Source: an uncultured Prevotellaceae bacterium (lineage in GTDB: Bacteria > Bacteroidota > Bacteroidia > Bacteroidales > Muribaculaceae). Taken from it: a stretch of 64,000 bases of DNA. Shown piece after piece: positions 42,358 through 50,672 of this stretch (position 1 is the stretch's first letter; each line of letters opens with the position of its first letter). The position numbers and the translations under genes are program-made. The DNA is taken from contig ONEL01000003.1 of NCBI GenBank assembly GCA_900316835.1, positions 62,001 through 126,000 on the forward strand, read 5' to 3'. The notes under the pieces are model-generated. The model saw only the letters and a program-made list of their open reading frames with translations, did no database searches and was not told where the DNA came from.

Positions 42358-43707
42358 TTACAGCTCAGGTTCATCGGTTGCACTTGGCACCTCATGTCGC
42401 TTGTAACGCAAGATGTTGATGTCGCCACTGAGCTTATATTCCTTACCATCACTACCTTTGGCACGAATCACATAGAAATACACACCAGCAGGCACTTGCT
42501 TGCCCTTGTAGGTGCCATCCCAGCCCTGTGAGGGGTCGGTAAACTCAATAATCTTGTTTCCCCAGCGGTTAAATATCCAGCAATGGAATTCGACAATAGA
42601 TTTGTAAGAAACCTTCCACACATCGTTCACTTCCTCAGTCGACCCCGGCGAAAAGATATTTGGGCACAAGAGCACACTCTCACCAATGTTGACTGTGTAA
42701 GTATCGCTGTAATACTCACACGAGCCATCGCTATTGGCGCCATAGAAGCGCCAGTAGGTAGTTCCAGCGTCATCAAATGTGTAGTCGACTTCATCTTGCG
42801 AGAATGTCATCAGCAGATTAGTAAACTCCTGAGTATCGCTCACTTGCCACTCCTTGTAGGTCACAGCATGGGTACAATGGGCAGTAAAAGTGATGTGTGC
42901 AGGAGCCGACCCACCCAGGAACGAGCCGTCGGTCTTTTGTTCGTTATCATTGTCACGTTCCTCCTGAACTGCTGTTGTCTCAACATTAATGGCAACAGTC
43001 GAGTATTCGTCGGTAGTCACACTTTTAGCCTCACCCCAGAACTTCAGCAGTTTGTCACCTTCTATGGTAAAAGTGGTGTTGCAATAGGGTGCAGGCACAG
43101 CCATGGCAGGCTTGAACGACTCTTCGGTTTCTTCCACAGGAGTCTCTTTCCAAAATGCGTTTTCGGCATCCCAAGTTAGGGTGTTGTATTTAATCTTGAT
43201 TTGGCGGTCAAGCACACGTCGACCGCCATTGATAGTATAATAAACAATATCGCTACCACTGCCATCCACATGTATTGTAGTGGTGCCACAATCACTCTCG
43301 GGGTCGACCATCGCACTATTGAGCGCTAGGCGATATTTGCTATAGTCAACAACCCACAAGTAGGTTCGGTCGGTGCCTTCTTCAATGATGTAGCCACAGT
43401 TAGCCTCCACTTGTGGCAAGGTGGTTATGTTGCCCGAACGCACAATTCCCTCCACCTCGGTGGCATAAGCCCCACCCTGCTCGCCAAAGCGCAACCATGT
43501 CACATCGTCGGGGTCGGTCCCGGCATTGTAAACCATCGACACACCCTGAGTGTCATAGAGCACATAGATGTGGTTAAGCCCAGTATTGGCAGCTGGAGTT
43601 TCTTCATATATCTCTCGCCCGTTGCCTAAGAAGGTCACCTGTGCCGATGCCATCATCGTTGTGACCATTGCCAGTGCTGTCAATAGAACATATCTCAAAT
43701 TCTTCAT
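42358..43707 (-). CDS. Secreted protein with T9SS type B (CHU_C) sorting domain
   Basis: 449 residues from MKNLRYVLLTALAMVTTMM (signal peptide to ASAQ). An upstream codon at 43731 would add eight residues without a signal-like start. The body is beta-rich without a domain I can name (about 25-340). The C-terminal domain, about 350-430, is CHU_C/TIGR04131: VLLCPNIFSPGSTEEVNDVW, CWIFNRWGNKIIEF, GWDGTYKGKQVPAGVYFYVI. It directs export by type IX secretion. About 20 residues (RYKRHEVPSATDEPEL) follow this domain, longer than usual for a terminal sorting signal. Downstream: transglycosylase. Confidence 0.8.
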   Translation of the reverse strand: MKNLRYVLLTALAMVTTMMASAQVTFLGNGREIYEETPAANTGLNHIYVLYDTQGVSMVYNAGTDPDDVTWLRFGEQGGAYATEVEGIVRSGNITTLPQVEANCGYIIEEGTDRTYLWVVDYSKYRLALNSAMVDPESDCGTTTIHVDGSGSDIVYYTINGGRRVLDRQIKIKYNTLTWDAENAFWKETPVEETEESFKPAMAVPAPYCNTTFTIEGDKLLKFWGEAKSVTTDEYSTVAINVETTAVQEERDNDNEQKTDGSFLGGSAPAHITFTAHCTHAVTYKEWQVSDTQEFTNLLMTFSQDEVDYTFDDAGTTYWRFYGANSDGSCEYYSDTYTVNIGESVLLCPNIFSPGSTEEVNDVWKVSYKSIVEFHCWIFNRWGNKIIEFTDPSQGWDGTYKGKQVPAGVYFYVIRAKGSDGKEYKLSGDINILRYKRHEVPSATDEPEL

Positions 43708-43822
43708 GACTCTTGCTAGGTAGTTATACATTATTTATAAATATAACGCACACAATGCGAGAAAATTGTTTAATTTCCCCGCTATGCCACGCATGGTAAT
43801 TGCAGTCTATAGCCGCCACCAA

Positions 43823-44395
43823 TCAATACTTCAGGACACAAATGGTGTTGACCAGGTCGCCAACGGTTTTTATGTTCTTAAACGTATCGTCGGGGATAGT
43901 AATGTCAAAGCGGCGCTCCAGTTCGCCCTTGAGTTGCTTGCGTTGCTCGGCTGTGAGATGATAATCCTCGTCGAGTTTCGAGATGATTTTAACATTGCGG
44001 CTACTAACATTGAGCATCGATGCCATCACCTCTTTCACGCCAGCCTCCACCTGAGCCGAGGGCGCATCTTCAGGGACAGGCTGTACGGGCCTCATGTTGG
44101 GATTAGGACGAGGGCCATATAAGAGCCTGATGGGGTTGGGGCGAACACCGTACATGGGCTTTGCCTGTTGGCGCCTTGGGTCTTGAGATAGCGGTGCCAC
44201 ATCCTCGATGGTAACTTCTTGACCATCTACCATCACAACGTCGGCAGCAGTGAGTTCCACCTCGTTTCTAGGGCTTTGCGCCTCGGTCGTCTTCACCTGA
44301 GTGCATGCCCCAGTGGCAATAGCTCCCGTTGTCACTCCCGCGGCAAGCATCGCGCCTATCGCTACCTTGTGCCTGTTGTTATTATCTTTCTTCAT
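43823..44395 (-). CDS. Exported protein with YGxRPNP repeats and serine-less ACP-like domain, radical SAM partner
   Basis: 190 residues. N-terminal hydrophobic signal with a possible lipobox (IATGAC, Cys31; the -3 Thr is unusual). After a linker come two repeats, YGVRPNP (82-88) and YGPRPNP (93-99), in a Pro/Arg-rich segment. Residues about 113-187 align without gaps to acyl carrier proteins: VKEVMASMLNV, LDEDYH, LERRFDITIPDD, TVGDLVNTI. The phosphopantetheine-bearing DSL of carriers is TAE here (Ala149), so it cannot carry an acyl arm that way. It lies 20 bp downstream of a radical SAM/SPASM gene on the same strand; similar rSAM/lipoprotein pairs exist in Bacteroidota, and this protein is the likely substrate or partner. 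Chemistry unknown. Confidence 0.72.
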   Translation of the reverse strand: MKKDNNNRHKVAIGAMLAAGVTTGAIATGACTQVKTTEAQSPRNEVELTAADVVMVDGQEVTIEDVAPLSQDPRRQQAKPMYGVRPNPIRLLYGPRPNPNMRPVQPVPEDAPSAQVEAGVKEVMASMLNVSSRNVKIISKLDEDYHLTAEQRKQLKGELERRFDITIPDDTFKNIKTVGDLVNTICVLKY

Positions 44396-44415
44396 GATGT
44401 ATCGTTAGTTTTTAA

Positions 44416-45486
44416 TTATAGTTTCACGTTTTTCAAACGACGGTAGTGGCAAAGCATGAGATTGCCACTGCTGTCGCGCAAGTGGAAGCCATTGCCCTGA
44501 CAGTAACGAAACATGTCGCACTGGGCACACTCTCCACGACGCATCCATTCACGGTCGCGATACTGCTCGAAGCGATTCTGCCACACATTCCAGAAGCTAT
44601 CATGATAGATATTGCCTTGATTGTAGTCGCTACGAATGCTCAAGCATCCTGAAATGGCGCCATCGCACCTCACGCTCGCCACGGTGAGTCCCGCCTCGCA
44701 TGAGTAAAAGTAGTCTCGCGCCAGCCCCTCATAGGCACCAAGAAATCCCTCACAAGCATAGTTAATGTCAATATCCCCCTCTAGGCGAGTCTTGACAATG
44801 AAGTTGAGAAGATCCCGAAACTGGATGTCGGTGAGCTGCAAGTCTTCTTGTCCTGCGGCGCGTCCCATGGGCACGATAGTAAAGCATCGCCAGTGTTTCA
44901 CACCAGCATCAATTAGCAATCGCTTGGTTGACTCAAGGTTGTTGATATTGCGCGAATGGACGCACGTTATCACATCCCATTCAAGTCCCTCTACTTGTTT
45001 CATCAGCTCAATGGCGCGCAAAGCACGATCGAAGCTGTGCTCATTGTTCCGCAACCAGTTGTGATCATCGCGCAATCCGTCTAGGTCGATTGCCATGCTA
45101 TCTATGCCCGCATCGGCAAGAGATTGCATCATCGTCTCGTCAAGCAAGTAGCCATTGGTAACCATTCCCCACTGGAAACCACGACGCTTAATTTCTCGCC
45201 CGCATTCCACAATGTCGCGTCGCACCAGTGGTTCTCCTCCCACGGTCGATACCATCACCGTTGAAGGAGATTGATGCTCAGCTATCTCATCCAGCACCGC
45301 AAGAAAATCGTGCAATGGCATCTCGGTCGCAGTCAAATCCTTAGCGCAGTCGCTACCACAGTGGCGACACGAGAGATTGCAGCGCAATGTGCACTCCCAG
45401 AACAGCTGTTCCAGAGGGTGCTCCCGTTGCAAGCGAAGGTTCTCCCGCCTTGCCATTTCAAGCCCTATTTTCAATCTTTCGTTCAT
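44416..45486 (-). CDS. Radical SAM/SPASM protein of the rSAM/lipoprotein type (TIGR04133-like)
   Basis: 356 residues from MNERLKIGLEMARRE (a TTG four codons upstream is the alternative). The SAM-cluster motif is Cys36-x3-Cys40-x2-Cys43, with extra Cys32 and Cys47. Further landmarks: MVSTVGGEPLVRRDI (GGEP), MAIDLDGLRDDHNWLR, WRCFTIVPMGRA, and a C-terminal SPASM domain with Cys residues in SCEAGLTVASVRCDG, GCLSI, GECAQCDMFRYCQGNG and MLCHYRR. The sequence is of the TIGR04133 type as I remember it. It starts a two-gene operon with the protein at 43823 and has a TATCTTTG -7 box at 45525-45532. Confidence 0.83.
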   Translation of the reverse strand: MNERLKIGLEMARRENLRLQREHPLEQLFWECTLRCNLSCRHCGSDCAKDLTATEMPLHDFLAVLDEIAEHQSPSTVMVSTVGGEPLVRRDIVECGREIKRRGFQWGMVTNGYLLDETMMQSLADAGIDSMAIDLDGLRDDHNWLRNNEHSFDRALRAIELMKQVEGLEWDVITCVHSRNINNLESTKRLLIDAGVKHWRCFTIVPMGRAAGQEDLQLTDIQFRDLLNFIVKTRLEGDIDINYACEGFLGAYEGLARDYFYSCEAGLTVASVRCDGAISGCLSIRSDYNQGNIYHDSFWNVWQNRFEQYRDREWMRRGECAQCDMFRYCQGNGFHLRDSSGNLMLCHYRRLKNVKL

Positions 45487-45524
45487 GCCATCTGGCAATT
45501 TTCGCTAATGTAATGTTCTAATTG

Positions 45525-45532
45525 CAAAGATA
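45525..45532 (-). promoter_or_regulatory. -7 box of the radical SAM operon
   Basis: TATCTTTG on the minus strand, about 38 nt upstream of the ATG. Confidence 0.6.
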
Positions 45533-45584
45533 GAAAATATTTTCGTGACAAACACATTATTAATGTTTTTTATAGCAAAGAACA

Positions 45585-45615
45585 AGCGGTTGCTCATTTG
45601 TGAATAGCAACCGCT
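45585..45615 (-). terminator. Terminator of the PepSY operon
   Basis: AGCGGTTGCT and AGCAACCGCT form a 10-bp stem with an 11-nt loop downstream of the PepSY gene stop. Confidence 0.65.
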
Positions 45616-45640
45616 CTATTTAGTCTATGAAAGAAAAAAA

Positions 45641-46171
45641 TTAATCGTTATCAACTTCCACAACTTGAAAATTTTGGTTAAATTTTATCTCCTTGCCGTT
45701 ATTGAGCTCTATTTCATATCCGCCAGTTGTGACGTGCTCCAGCTTTGTGATAGTGGCATCACCAGCTTGCGACTTAATTTGTTGTGGAATAACACCAGCT
45801 GGCACACCTGCCATGCACTCAAATTCTTTCCATTCACCTTGCTTGTTAAACTCGACTTTCTCACCCGACTTAAAATAGATGGTAAAGTCGTCATTGTCGG
45901 TAGTAACCCTTGTAGCCTCCTTGCCAGGGAAATATTTTGCCAGCAAGTCTTTAGCTACTTGGGGAACATTGTCAATACTTACTTCCACATCTTTATCGTT
46001 CTTCACAATGGGCTTTCTAGTATCAAGGGTATCGGAAGTTGCGTCTACCATCTGTATCTCATTGGTAGATGAGGTTTGTTGTTGCCCGTTTTTGTCGGAG
46101 TTTTGATTGCAAGCAACAGCCAAGCAGCCAAGCGCTACAACAGCCATTGAGTAAAATAATGTCTTTTTCAT
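45641..46171 (-). CDS. PepSY-like lipoprotein
   Basis: 176 residues from MKKTLFYSMAVVALGCLAVAC; lipobox AVAC at residues 18-21 (Cys21). A frame extending to 46207 lacks a sensible N-terminus. Mature part: polar linker (QNSDKNGQQQTSSTNE), then two beta/alpha repeats of the PepSY-like (DUF2874) type: VPQVAKDLLAKYFPGKEATRV, FTIYFKSGEKVEFNKQGEWKEF and VIPQQIKSQAGDATITKLEH. Periplasmic or inner-face lipoprotein of unknown function, second gene of a pair with 46191-46649. Confidence 0.78.
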   Translation of the reverse strand: MKKTLFYSMAVVALGCLAVACNQNSDKNGQQQTSSTNEIQMVDATSDTLDTRKPIVKNDKDVEVSIDNVPQVAKDLLAKYFPGKEATRVTTDNDDFTIYFKSGEKVEFNKQGEWKEFECMAGVPAGVIPQQIKSQAGDATITKLEHVTTGGYEIELNNGKEIKFNQNFQVVEVDND

Positions 46172-46190
46172 TTTTAAATCAGTTTTTTTG

Positions 46191-46649
46191 TCAATCATCA
46201 ATATCAATCACGTTAAAGTCGGTGTCAAATTCCACATCAAATCCGTTATTGAGCCTCACCTCATAGCCTCGCCTGTCTCGCTCAATCTTGATAATCGCAG
46301 CTTCAGAAAACGACTTTTTCACACCCGCCTTAACCATGTCGGGGATTAAGGCGTCGGGGACAAATGTTCTCTTGCAGCTAATCTCCTTCCATGAGCCTTG
46401 AATGTCAAACTCTATTTTCTCTCCGCTTTCAAAGAACACCTCAAAGTCATCAAAGTCGGCAGTAATAATCATTGGCACCTTGCTGGCAAAGTGCGCTTTA
46501 ATCATTTCCTTAGCAGGCTGTGGCAACTGCTCATAAGTGATAACGCGATCATTATCGGCCTTAGCAACCAATCTCATTGTTAACATCAAAGCTAACAATA
46601 ATAAAGCTTTAATTCTTCTAATAATGATAATTGTTTGTGTTTGTACCAA
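46191..46649 (-). CDS. PepSY-like secreted protein
   Basis: 152 residues by the longest frame; starts with a TTG (MVQTQTIIIIRRIKALLLLALML). There is no in-frame ATG before the hydrophobic core, only ATGs inside it, so TTG or a nearby non-ATG codon is the real start, or the signal peptide is degenerate. Mature part repeats the PepSY-like pattern: LPQPAKEMIKAHFASKVPMIITADFDDFEVFFESGEKIEF, ending IDDVID-like residues. It is first in a pair with the lipoprotein gene 19 bp downstream. Cleavage plausible after VAKA. Confidence 0.6.
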   Translation of the reverse strand: MVQTQTIIIIRRIKALLLLALMLTMRLVAKADNDRVITYEQLPQPAKEMIKAHFASKVPMIITADFDDFEVFFESGEKIEFDIQGSWKEISCKRTFVPDALIPDMVKAGVKKSFSEAAIIKIERDRRGYEVRLNNGFDVEFDTDFNVIDIDD

Positions 46650-46736
46650 AACATAAACTTACATAAAAATTCAAGCTTTTGTTATAATAATAGGTTAAAT
46701 ATTATTAATGTTACGGAATTGTAACACCGCCACAGT

Positions 46737-47672
46737 TCACACTATAGGCTCTGGAAAAAGATTTATAAAGGCTGTAGGGAAGGGTGTCTCAAATTCCAGT
46801 TCTTCATGAGTGACAGGGTGTATAAAAGCCAGGCGGAAGGCATGAAGCCCCAAGCGCCCCAGCGAATTGTCGGTGCTACCATACTTGTAGTCACCCACGA
46901 TGGGATGACCCAGCGACTCCATGTGCACACGTATCTGGTTTTTGCGCCCTGTGTTAAGATGCAGCTCAATGAGCGAGAAATCGTCGTTGCTGTCGAGCAA
47001 CCACCAGTCGGTGCTCGCCCATTTTCCACCATTATTGAATGGACTTGTAATCACCTTGCGAGTGGGAGTATCGCGCAACCAGCTCTCAATGTGACCATGG
47101 TCTTCCTCCATAGTTCCCTCCACCACCGCCACATAGCGGCGGTCGCGCACGTGAGCATGCCAGTTGTTGACTAGTGTTTGTTGCACTTCCACACTCTTGG
47201 CATAGACCATCACACCCGAGGTGCGTGTGTCGAGGCGGTGCACCACATGAGCTGTGCAATGCTGCTTGGTGGAAGCAAAATACTGGTCAAGCAAAATCTT
47301 AATGTTCAGGCTACCCCTGCCCACTCCCATCGAAAGCACCCCGTCGGCTTTATCAATGACAATCAGGTGCTCATCCTCATAGAGGATGGCAAAGAACTGG
47401 TCGAAGTTGCGCATGGGCATGAAGCGAGGGTTCTTTGTAACCTCAATCACCATGTCGGGCTTCACCGTGAAATTATACTGTTTCTCTACCCTTCCATCCA
47501 CTTTCACAAGCTCGTGACTGAGCAGTCCCTTAGCCTTGTTGCGACTAATGCCATCCATTTTCTTGAGCACAAAATCGAGCAACCCCATCTCCTCATTGGC
47601 GAGGAATGTGGTCACTTTCATTTGGCTACGTGGCACTCGCGGGCCATTGAACATAAAACGCTTGTTTCTCAT
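46737..47672 (-). CDS. RluA-family RNA pseudouridine synthase
   Basis: 311 residues. S4-like N-terminal RNA-binding part (about 18-80: TFLANEEMGLLDFVLKKMDG, SRNKAKGLLSHELVKVDG) and the synthase domain: FAILYEDEHLIVIDKADGVLS, VVHRLDTRTSGVMVYAK with catalytic Asp in HRLDTRTSG, AVVEGTMEEDHG, TGRKNQIRVHM, HPIVGDYKYGS, GLHAFRLAFIHPVTHE. Isomerises uridines in rRNA or tRNA; the exact target (RluC- or RluD-like) cannot be read. Confidence 0.9.
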   Translation of the reverse strand: MRNKRFMFNGPRVPRSQMKVTTFLANEEMGLLDFVLKKMDGISRNKAKGLLSHELVKVDGRVEKQYNFTVKPDMVIEVTKNPRFMPMRNFDQFFAILYEDEHLIVIDKADGVLSMGVGRGSLNIKILLDQYFASTKQHCTAHVVHRLDTRTSGVMVYAKSVEVQQTLVNNWHAHVRDRRYVAVVEGTMEEDHGHIESWLRDTPTRKVITSPFNNGGKWASTDWWLLDSNDDFSLIELHLNTGRKNQIRVHMESLGHPIVGDYKYGSTDNSLGRLGLHAFRLAFIHPVTHEELEFETPFPTAFINLFPEPIV

Positions 47673-47725
47673 TATCTCAATAGGGGGTAATAGGGTAGGA
47701 TAAGGATAGAGAGGAGAAGCGGTCT

Positions 47726-48892
47726 TTAGTCAAACATGTGTCGCAAGCGACTAAAGATACGCTCCTTAGTAGTACTGCTTGGCTTGAAAGATGGTGACTC
47801 CCGCAATGCCTCAACAGCTCGTTTCTCGCTAGAGGTCAGGTTTTCAGGAACATAGACCATCACATTCACCAGCAAGTCGCCATTGCCATAACCATTGACC
47901 GATGGCAGTCCCTTGCCACGCAACCTTAGCACCTTGCCAGGCTGTGTACCAGGCTCTATTGTAACCCTTGCTCGCCCATCGATGGTGGGAATCTCAACCT
48001 TTCCGCCCAGAGCCGCTGTGGGGAAGTCAATCATCAAGTTATAAATTAAGTCTTGATCGTCACGAATGAGATGCTCGTGACGTTGCTCCTCAATAACGAT
48101 TTGCAGGTCGCCAGGGATACCGCCACCTGGTGCGTCGTTGCCCTTGCCACGCATGTTGAGCATCATGCCTTCTTTCACGCCGGCAGGGATACTGATAGTG
48201 ACAACCTCCTCACGCTTGACAAGACCATTGCCACCACAATGTGGACAACGCTCCTTGATGCGCTTGCCCGAGCCGCCACATGTGGAGCAGGCACTCTGAG
48301 TTTGCATCTGTCCTAAGATGGTGCGACGGATGCGCACCTCCACACCCGAGCCATGACAAGTGGGACAAGTCTCAAGAGCTGTGCCATTCTTTGCCCCTGT
48401 GCCGTTGCATGCCGAGCACGATACCTGGCGTGGAATCTTAATTTTCTTCTCGGTGCCCTTAGCCACCTCTTGCAAAGTGACTTTCACACGCACGCGAAGA
48501 TTGGTTCCATGGTTCACAGTGTGACCCCCAGTGTCGCCAAAGCCACTGAAGCCACCACCAAAACCAAAGCCCCCAAACAAATCGCCAAACTGGCGGAAGA
48601 TGTCTTCCATCGACATACCTCCACCCGAGAAGCCACCACCACCATTCATCTGGTCATAGCCTTCAGGCCCCAGCTGGTCGTAGCGAGCACGCTTGTCGGG
48701 GTTGCTGAGGACATCATAGGCCTCGGCAGCCTCCTTAAATTTTTCTTCAGCGTCCTTCTTCTCGGCATCGCTTTTTCCTTGCTGACGGTCGGGGTGATAC
48801 TGAATAGCAAGCTTGCGATAAGCTTTTTTCAGCGCATCGGCATCGGCATTGCGATCAACCCCTAGAACCTCGTAAAAATCTCTCTTTGCCAT
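47726..48892 (-). CDS. dnaJ: Chaperone protein DnaJ
   Basis: 388 residues. Hsp40 co-chaperone of DnaK. J domain with YHPDRQQ (HPD, about 32-34), Gly/Phe-rich stretch ([19 protein letters not shown], about 83-125), four zinc repeats of the type [32 protein letters not shown] (about 156-220) and C-terminal substrate domains. Lies 59 bp downstream of grpE on the same strand. Confidence 0.95.
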   Translation of the reverse strand: MAKRDFYEVLGVDRNADADALKKAYRKLAIQYHPDRQQGKSDAEKKDAEEKFKEAAEAYDVLSNPDKRARYDQLGPEGYDQMNGGGGFSGGGMSMEDIFRQFGDLFGGFGFGGGFSGFGDTGGHTVNHGTNLRVRVKVTLQEVAKGTEKKIKIPRQVSCSACNGTGAKNGTALETCPTCHGSGVEVRIRRTILGQMQTQSACSTCGGSGKRIKERCPHCGGNGLVKREEVVTISIPAGVKEGMMLNMRGKGNDAPGGGIPGDLQIVIEEQRHEHLIRDDQDLIYNLMIDFPTAALGGKVEIPTIDGRARVTIEPGTQPGKVLRLRGKGLPSVNGYGNGDLLVNVMVYVPENLTSSEKRAVEALRESPSFKPSSTTKERIFSRLRHMFD

Positions 48893-48951
48893 AATCTATC
48901 TTTTAGTGCATAACACAAAAGCGTAACGCACAATCTTTATTAATCAATCTA

Positions 48952-49554
48952 TTATTGTCCCACTACCACCTTAGCGTGGCGCAACACCTTGTCATTGAGC
49001 TTGTAGCCTTTGAGCACTGTGTCAATGACGCGCCCCTTCTGGTCCTCGCTGGGAGCCGGAAAAGTTGTCACTGCCTCATGAACATCTGTGTCAAAGAGCT
49101 CGCCTGTCGACTCAATGGCTTCCACATTGTTACTCTTGAGGTAACTAATGAGCTTGTTGTGGATAAGATCCACACCTTCCTTGAGGCTATCAAGGTCGCC
49201 ACCCTGATTGATGGCGTCGATTGCCCGCTCAATGTCGTCGACCACTGGCAAGATGCCCTCAAGCACCTTTTGACCGCCATTCTTAATGAGATCTTGCTTC
49301 TCCTGTAATGTGCGGCGACGGTAGTTCTCAAAATCGGCCATAAGAAAAAGATATTCTTTTTTCTCTTTCTCAATGGCTGCCTCCAGCTGAGCTATTCGCT
49401 CCTCGGGAGTGGGTTCGGCTGCCTCTTCCTGTGTAGCCTCTTCCTGAGAGTCCTGCTCCTGTGCAGTCTCTTCTTTGTCTATATTTTCATTGAGCTCGGG
49501 TTGTTCAACCTGTTGCTCATCAACTTTCTTGTTCTTGTCTTCTTTCTTAGCCAT
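48952..49554 (-). CDS. grpE: Nucleotide exchange factor GrpE
   Basis: 200 residues. Acidic, Glu/Gln-rich N-terminus (about 1-60), then a long helix (ERIAQLEAAIEKEKKEYLFLMADFENYRRRT), and a C-terminal beta domain with ILPVVDDIERAID, VEAIESTGELFDTDVHEAV, VIDTVLKGYKLNDKVLRHAKVVV. Releases ADP from DnaK. Operon with dnaJ downstream. No CIRCE or other heat-shock operator is evident. Confidence 0.94.
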   Translation of the reverse strand: MAKKEDKNKKVDEQQVEQPELNENIDKEETAQEQDSQEEATQEEAAEPTPEERIAQLEAAIEKEKKEYLFLMADFENYRRRTLQEKQDLIKNGGQKVLEGILPVVDDIERAIDAINQGGDLDSLKEGVDLIHNKLISYLKSNNVEAIESTGELFDTDVHEAVTTFPAPSEDQKGRVIDTVLKGYKLNDKVLRHAKVVVGQ

Positions 49555-49612
49555 ATTATTTGTTTATTTTTACCATTAATTGTTATGCAAAAACCTTGCC
49601 ACAGCACATTAA

Positions 49613-50434
49613 TTATAATGCGATGACATAATCGGAACTACCCGTGAACCTACCCTTCATCTTTTCTGCCATAATGGCATCACTGAATATGCCAAAAATT
49701 GAAGAACCCGAGCCCGACATAGAGGCATAGATTGCGCCACCACTTTTAATTGAATTCTTGATAGTGGCTAACTCAGGATAGGAACTAAACACGCTAGGCT
49801 CAAAATCGTTCTTCACTACCCCACTCCACTGCCGCACAGCGCGAGCGACATCGATGCGCAAGTCGCTGGTGCTAGGGGCAGGTGTAACACGCGAGTAGGC
49901 CACGCCAGTGGGCACACTCACAGGCGGCTTCACAAGATAAAGCCACAATCCACTGAGGCTAACGTCGATGGGTGTGAGTACATCGCCTATTCCCGTAGCC
50001 ATCATGGGACGATTATAGATAAAAAATGGGCAATCGGCACCTAGCGTGGCGGCAAGGCGAGCGAGTTCTTCTTTCTTAATTCCCAACTTAAACATCTCGT
50101 TGAGCATGAGCATGGTGCTAGAAGCATCGCTTGAGCCACCGCCCAGTCCTGCCCCATCGGGGATGTGCTTGTAAAGATAGATGTCAACCTCGGGCACATC
50201 ACAATGCCGTTGCATGAGTCTCAACGCCTTCATCACCAAGTTTTTCTCCACCGGGCAGTCGACAGGGTTGCCATAGGTGGTTAATGTCGACCCCGTGCCC
50301 CGTGCCGGTACAATCTCCAGCACATCGGTAAGCCCTATGGGGTAGAACACAGTTTCTAGATTGTGGTAGCCATCGTCCCGGCGCTCCACAATGTTCAGCC
50401 CCAAGTTTATCTTTGCATTAGGAAACTCTATCAT
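49613..50434 (-). CDS. ispE: 4-diphosphocytidyl-2-C-methyl-D-erythritol kinase
   Basis: 273 residues, GHMP-kinase of the non-mevalonate isoprenoid pathway. FPNAKINLGLNIVERRDDGYH at the start (catalytic Lys/Asn region), KHIPDGAGLGGGSSDASS (ATP loop, about 95-112), LAATLGADCPFFI and SGSGSSIFGIFSD near the end. Together with ispD at 53752 it shows the host uses the MEP pathway. A -7 box lies 128 nt upstream (50562-50569). Confidence 0.94.
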   Translation of the reverse strand: MIEFPNAKINLGLNIVERRDDGYHNLETVFYPIGLTDVLEIVPARGTGSTLTTYGNPVDCPVEKNLVMKALRLMQRHCDVPEVDIYLYKHIPDGAGLGGGSSDASSTMLMLNEMFKLGIKKEELARLAATLGADCPFFIYNRPMMATGIGDVLTPIDVSLSGLWLYLVKPPVSVPTGVAYSRVTPAPSTSDLRIDVARAVRQWSGVVKNDFEPSVFSSYPELATIKNSIKSGGAIYASMSGSGSSIFGIFSDAIMAEKMKGRFTGSSDYVIAL

Positions 50435-50561
50435 TTTTTCAGCAGTTGACTAGAATTAAGTTGATAATTGAGAAATAGAATAGTTAAGTAACCAAAAGCT
50501 TAATGCTATTTTTTGCCATCAAAGCACAAGTCATTTTGCGGCACTACTCTAAATGCGACTG

Positions 50562-50569
50562 CAAAGATA
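50562..50569 (-). promoter_or_regulatory. -7 box upstream of ispE
   Basis: TATCTTTG on the minus strand, 128 nt upstream of the start codon, leaving a fairly long leader. Confidence 0.45.
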
Positions 50570-50613
50570 ATAAAAAGTTTTTAGCCTTGAGCAGAATTTA
50601 GCTGTGGCTTCTC

Positions 50614-50646
50614 ACAAAAAAAGGTGCCGCAAGTGGCACCTTTTTT
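50614..50646 (-). terminator. Terminator of the dockerin-tailed secreted protein gene
   Basis: GGTGCC / GGCACC stem with a 6-nt loop, extended by A/T pairs, giving a T run on both strands. Confidence 0.75.
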
Positions 50647-50672
50647 AATTTTTCTGTTTCTCGGCGTGCATT

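Noticed and set aside
42202..42531. Repetitive open frames reading SVVSCQLSVV-like residues
   Set aside because: They are produced by the heptamer array, which is open in several frames; not genes.
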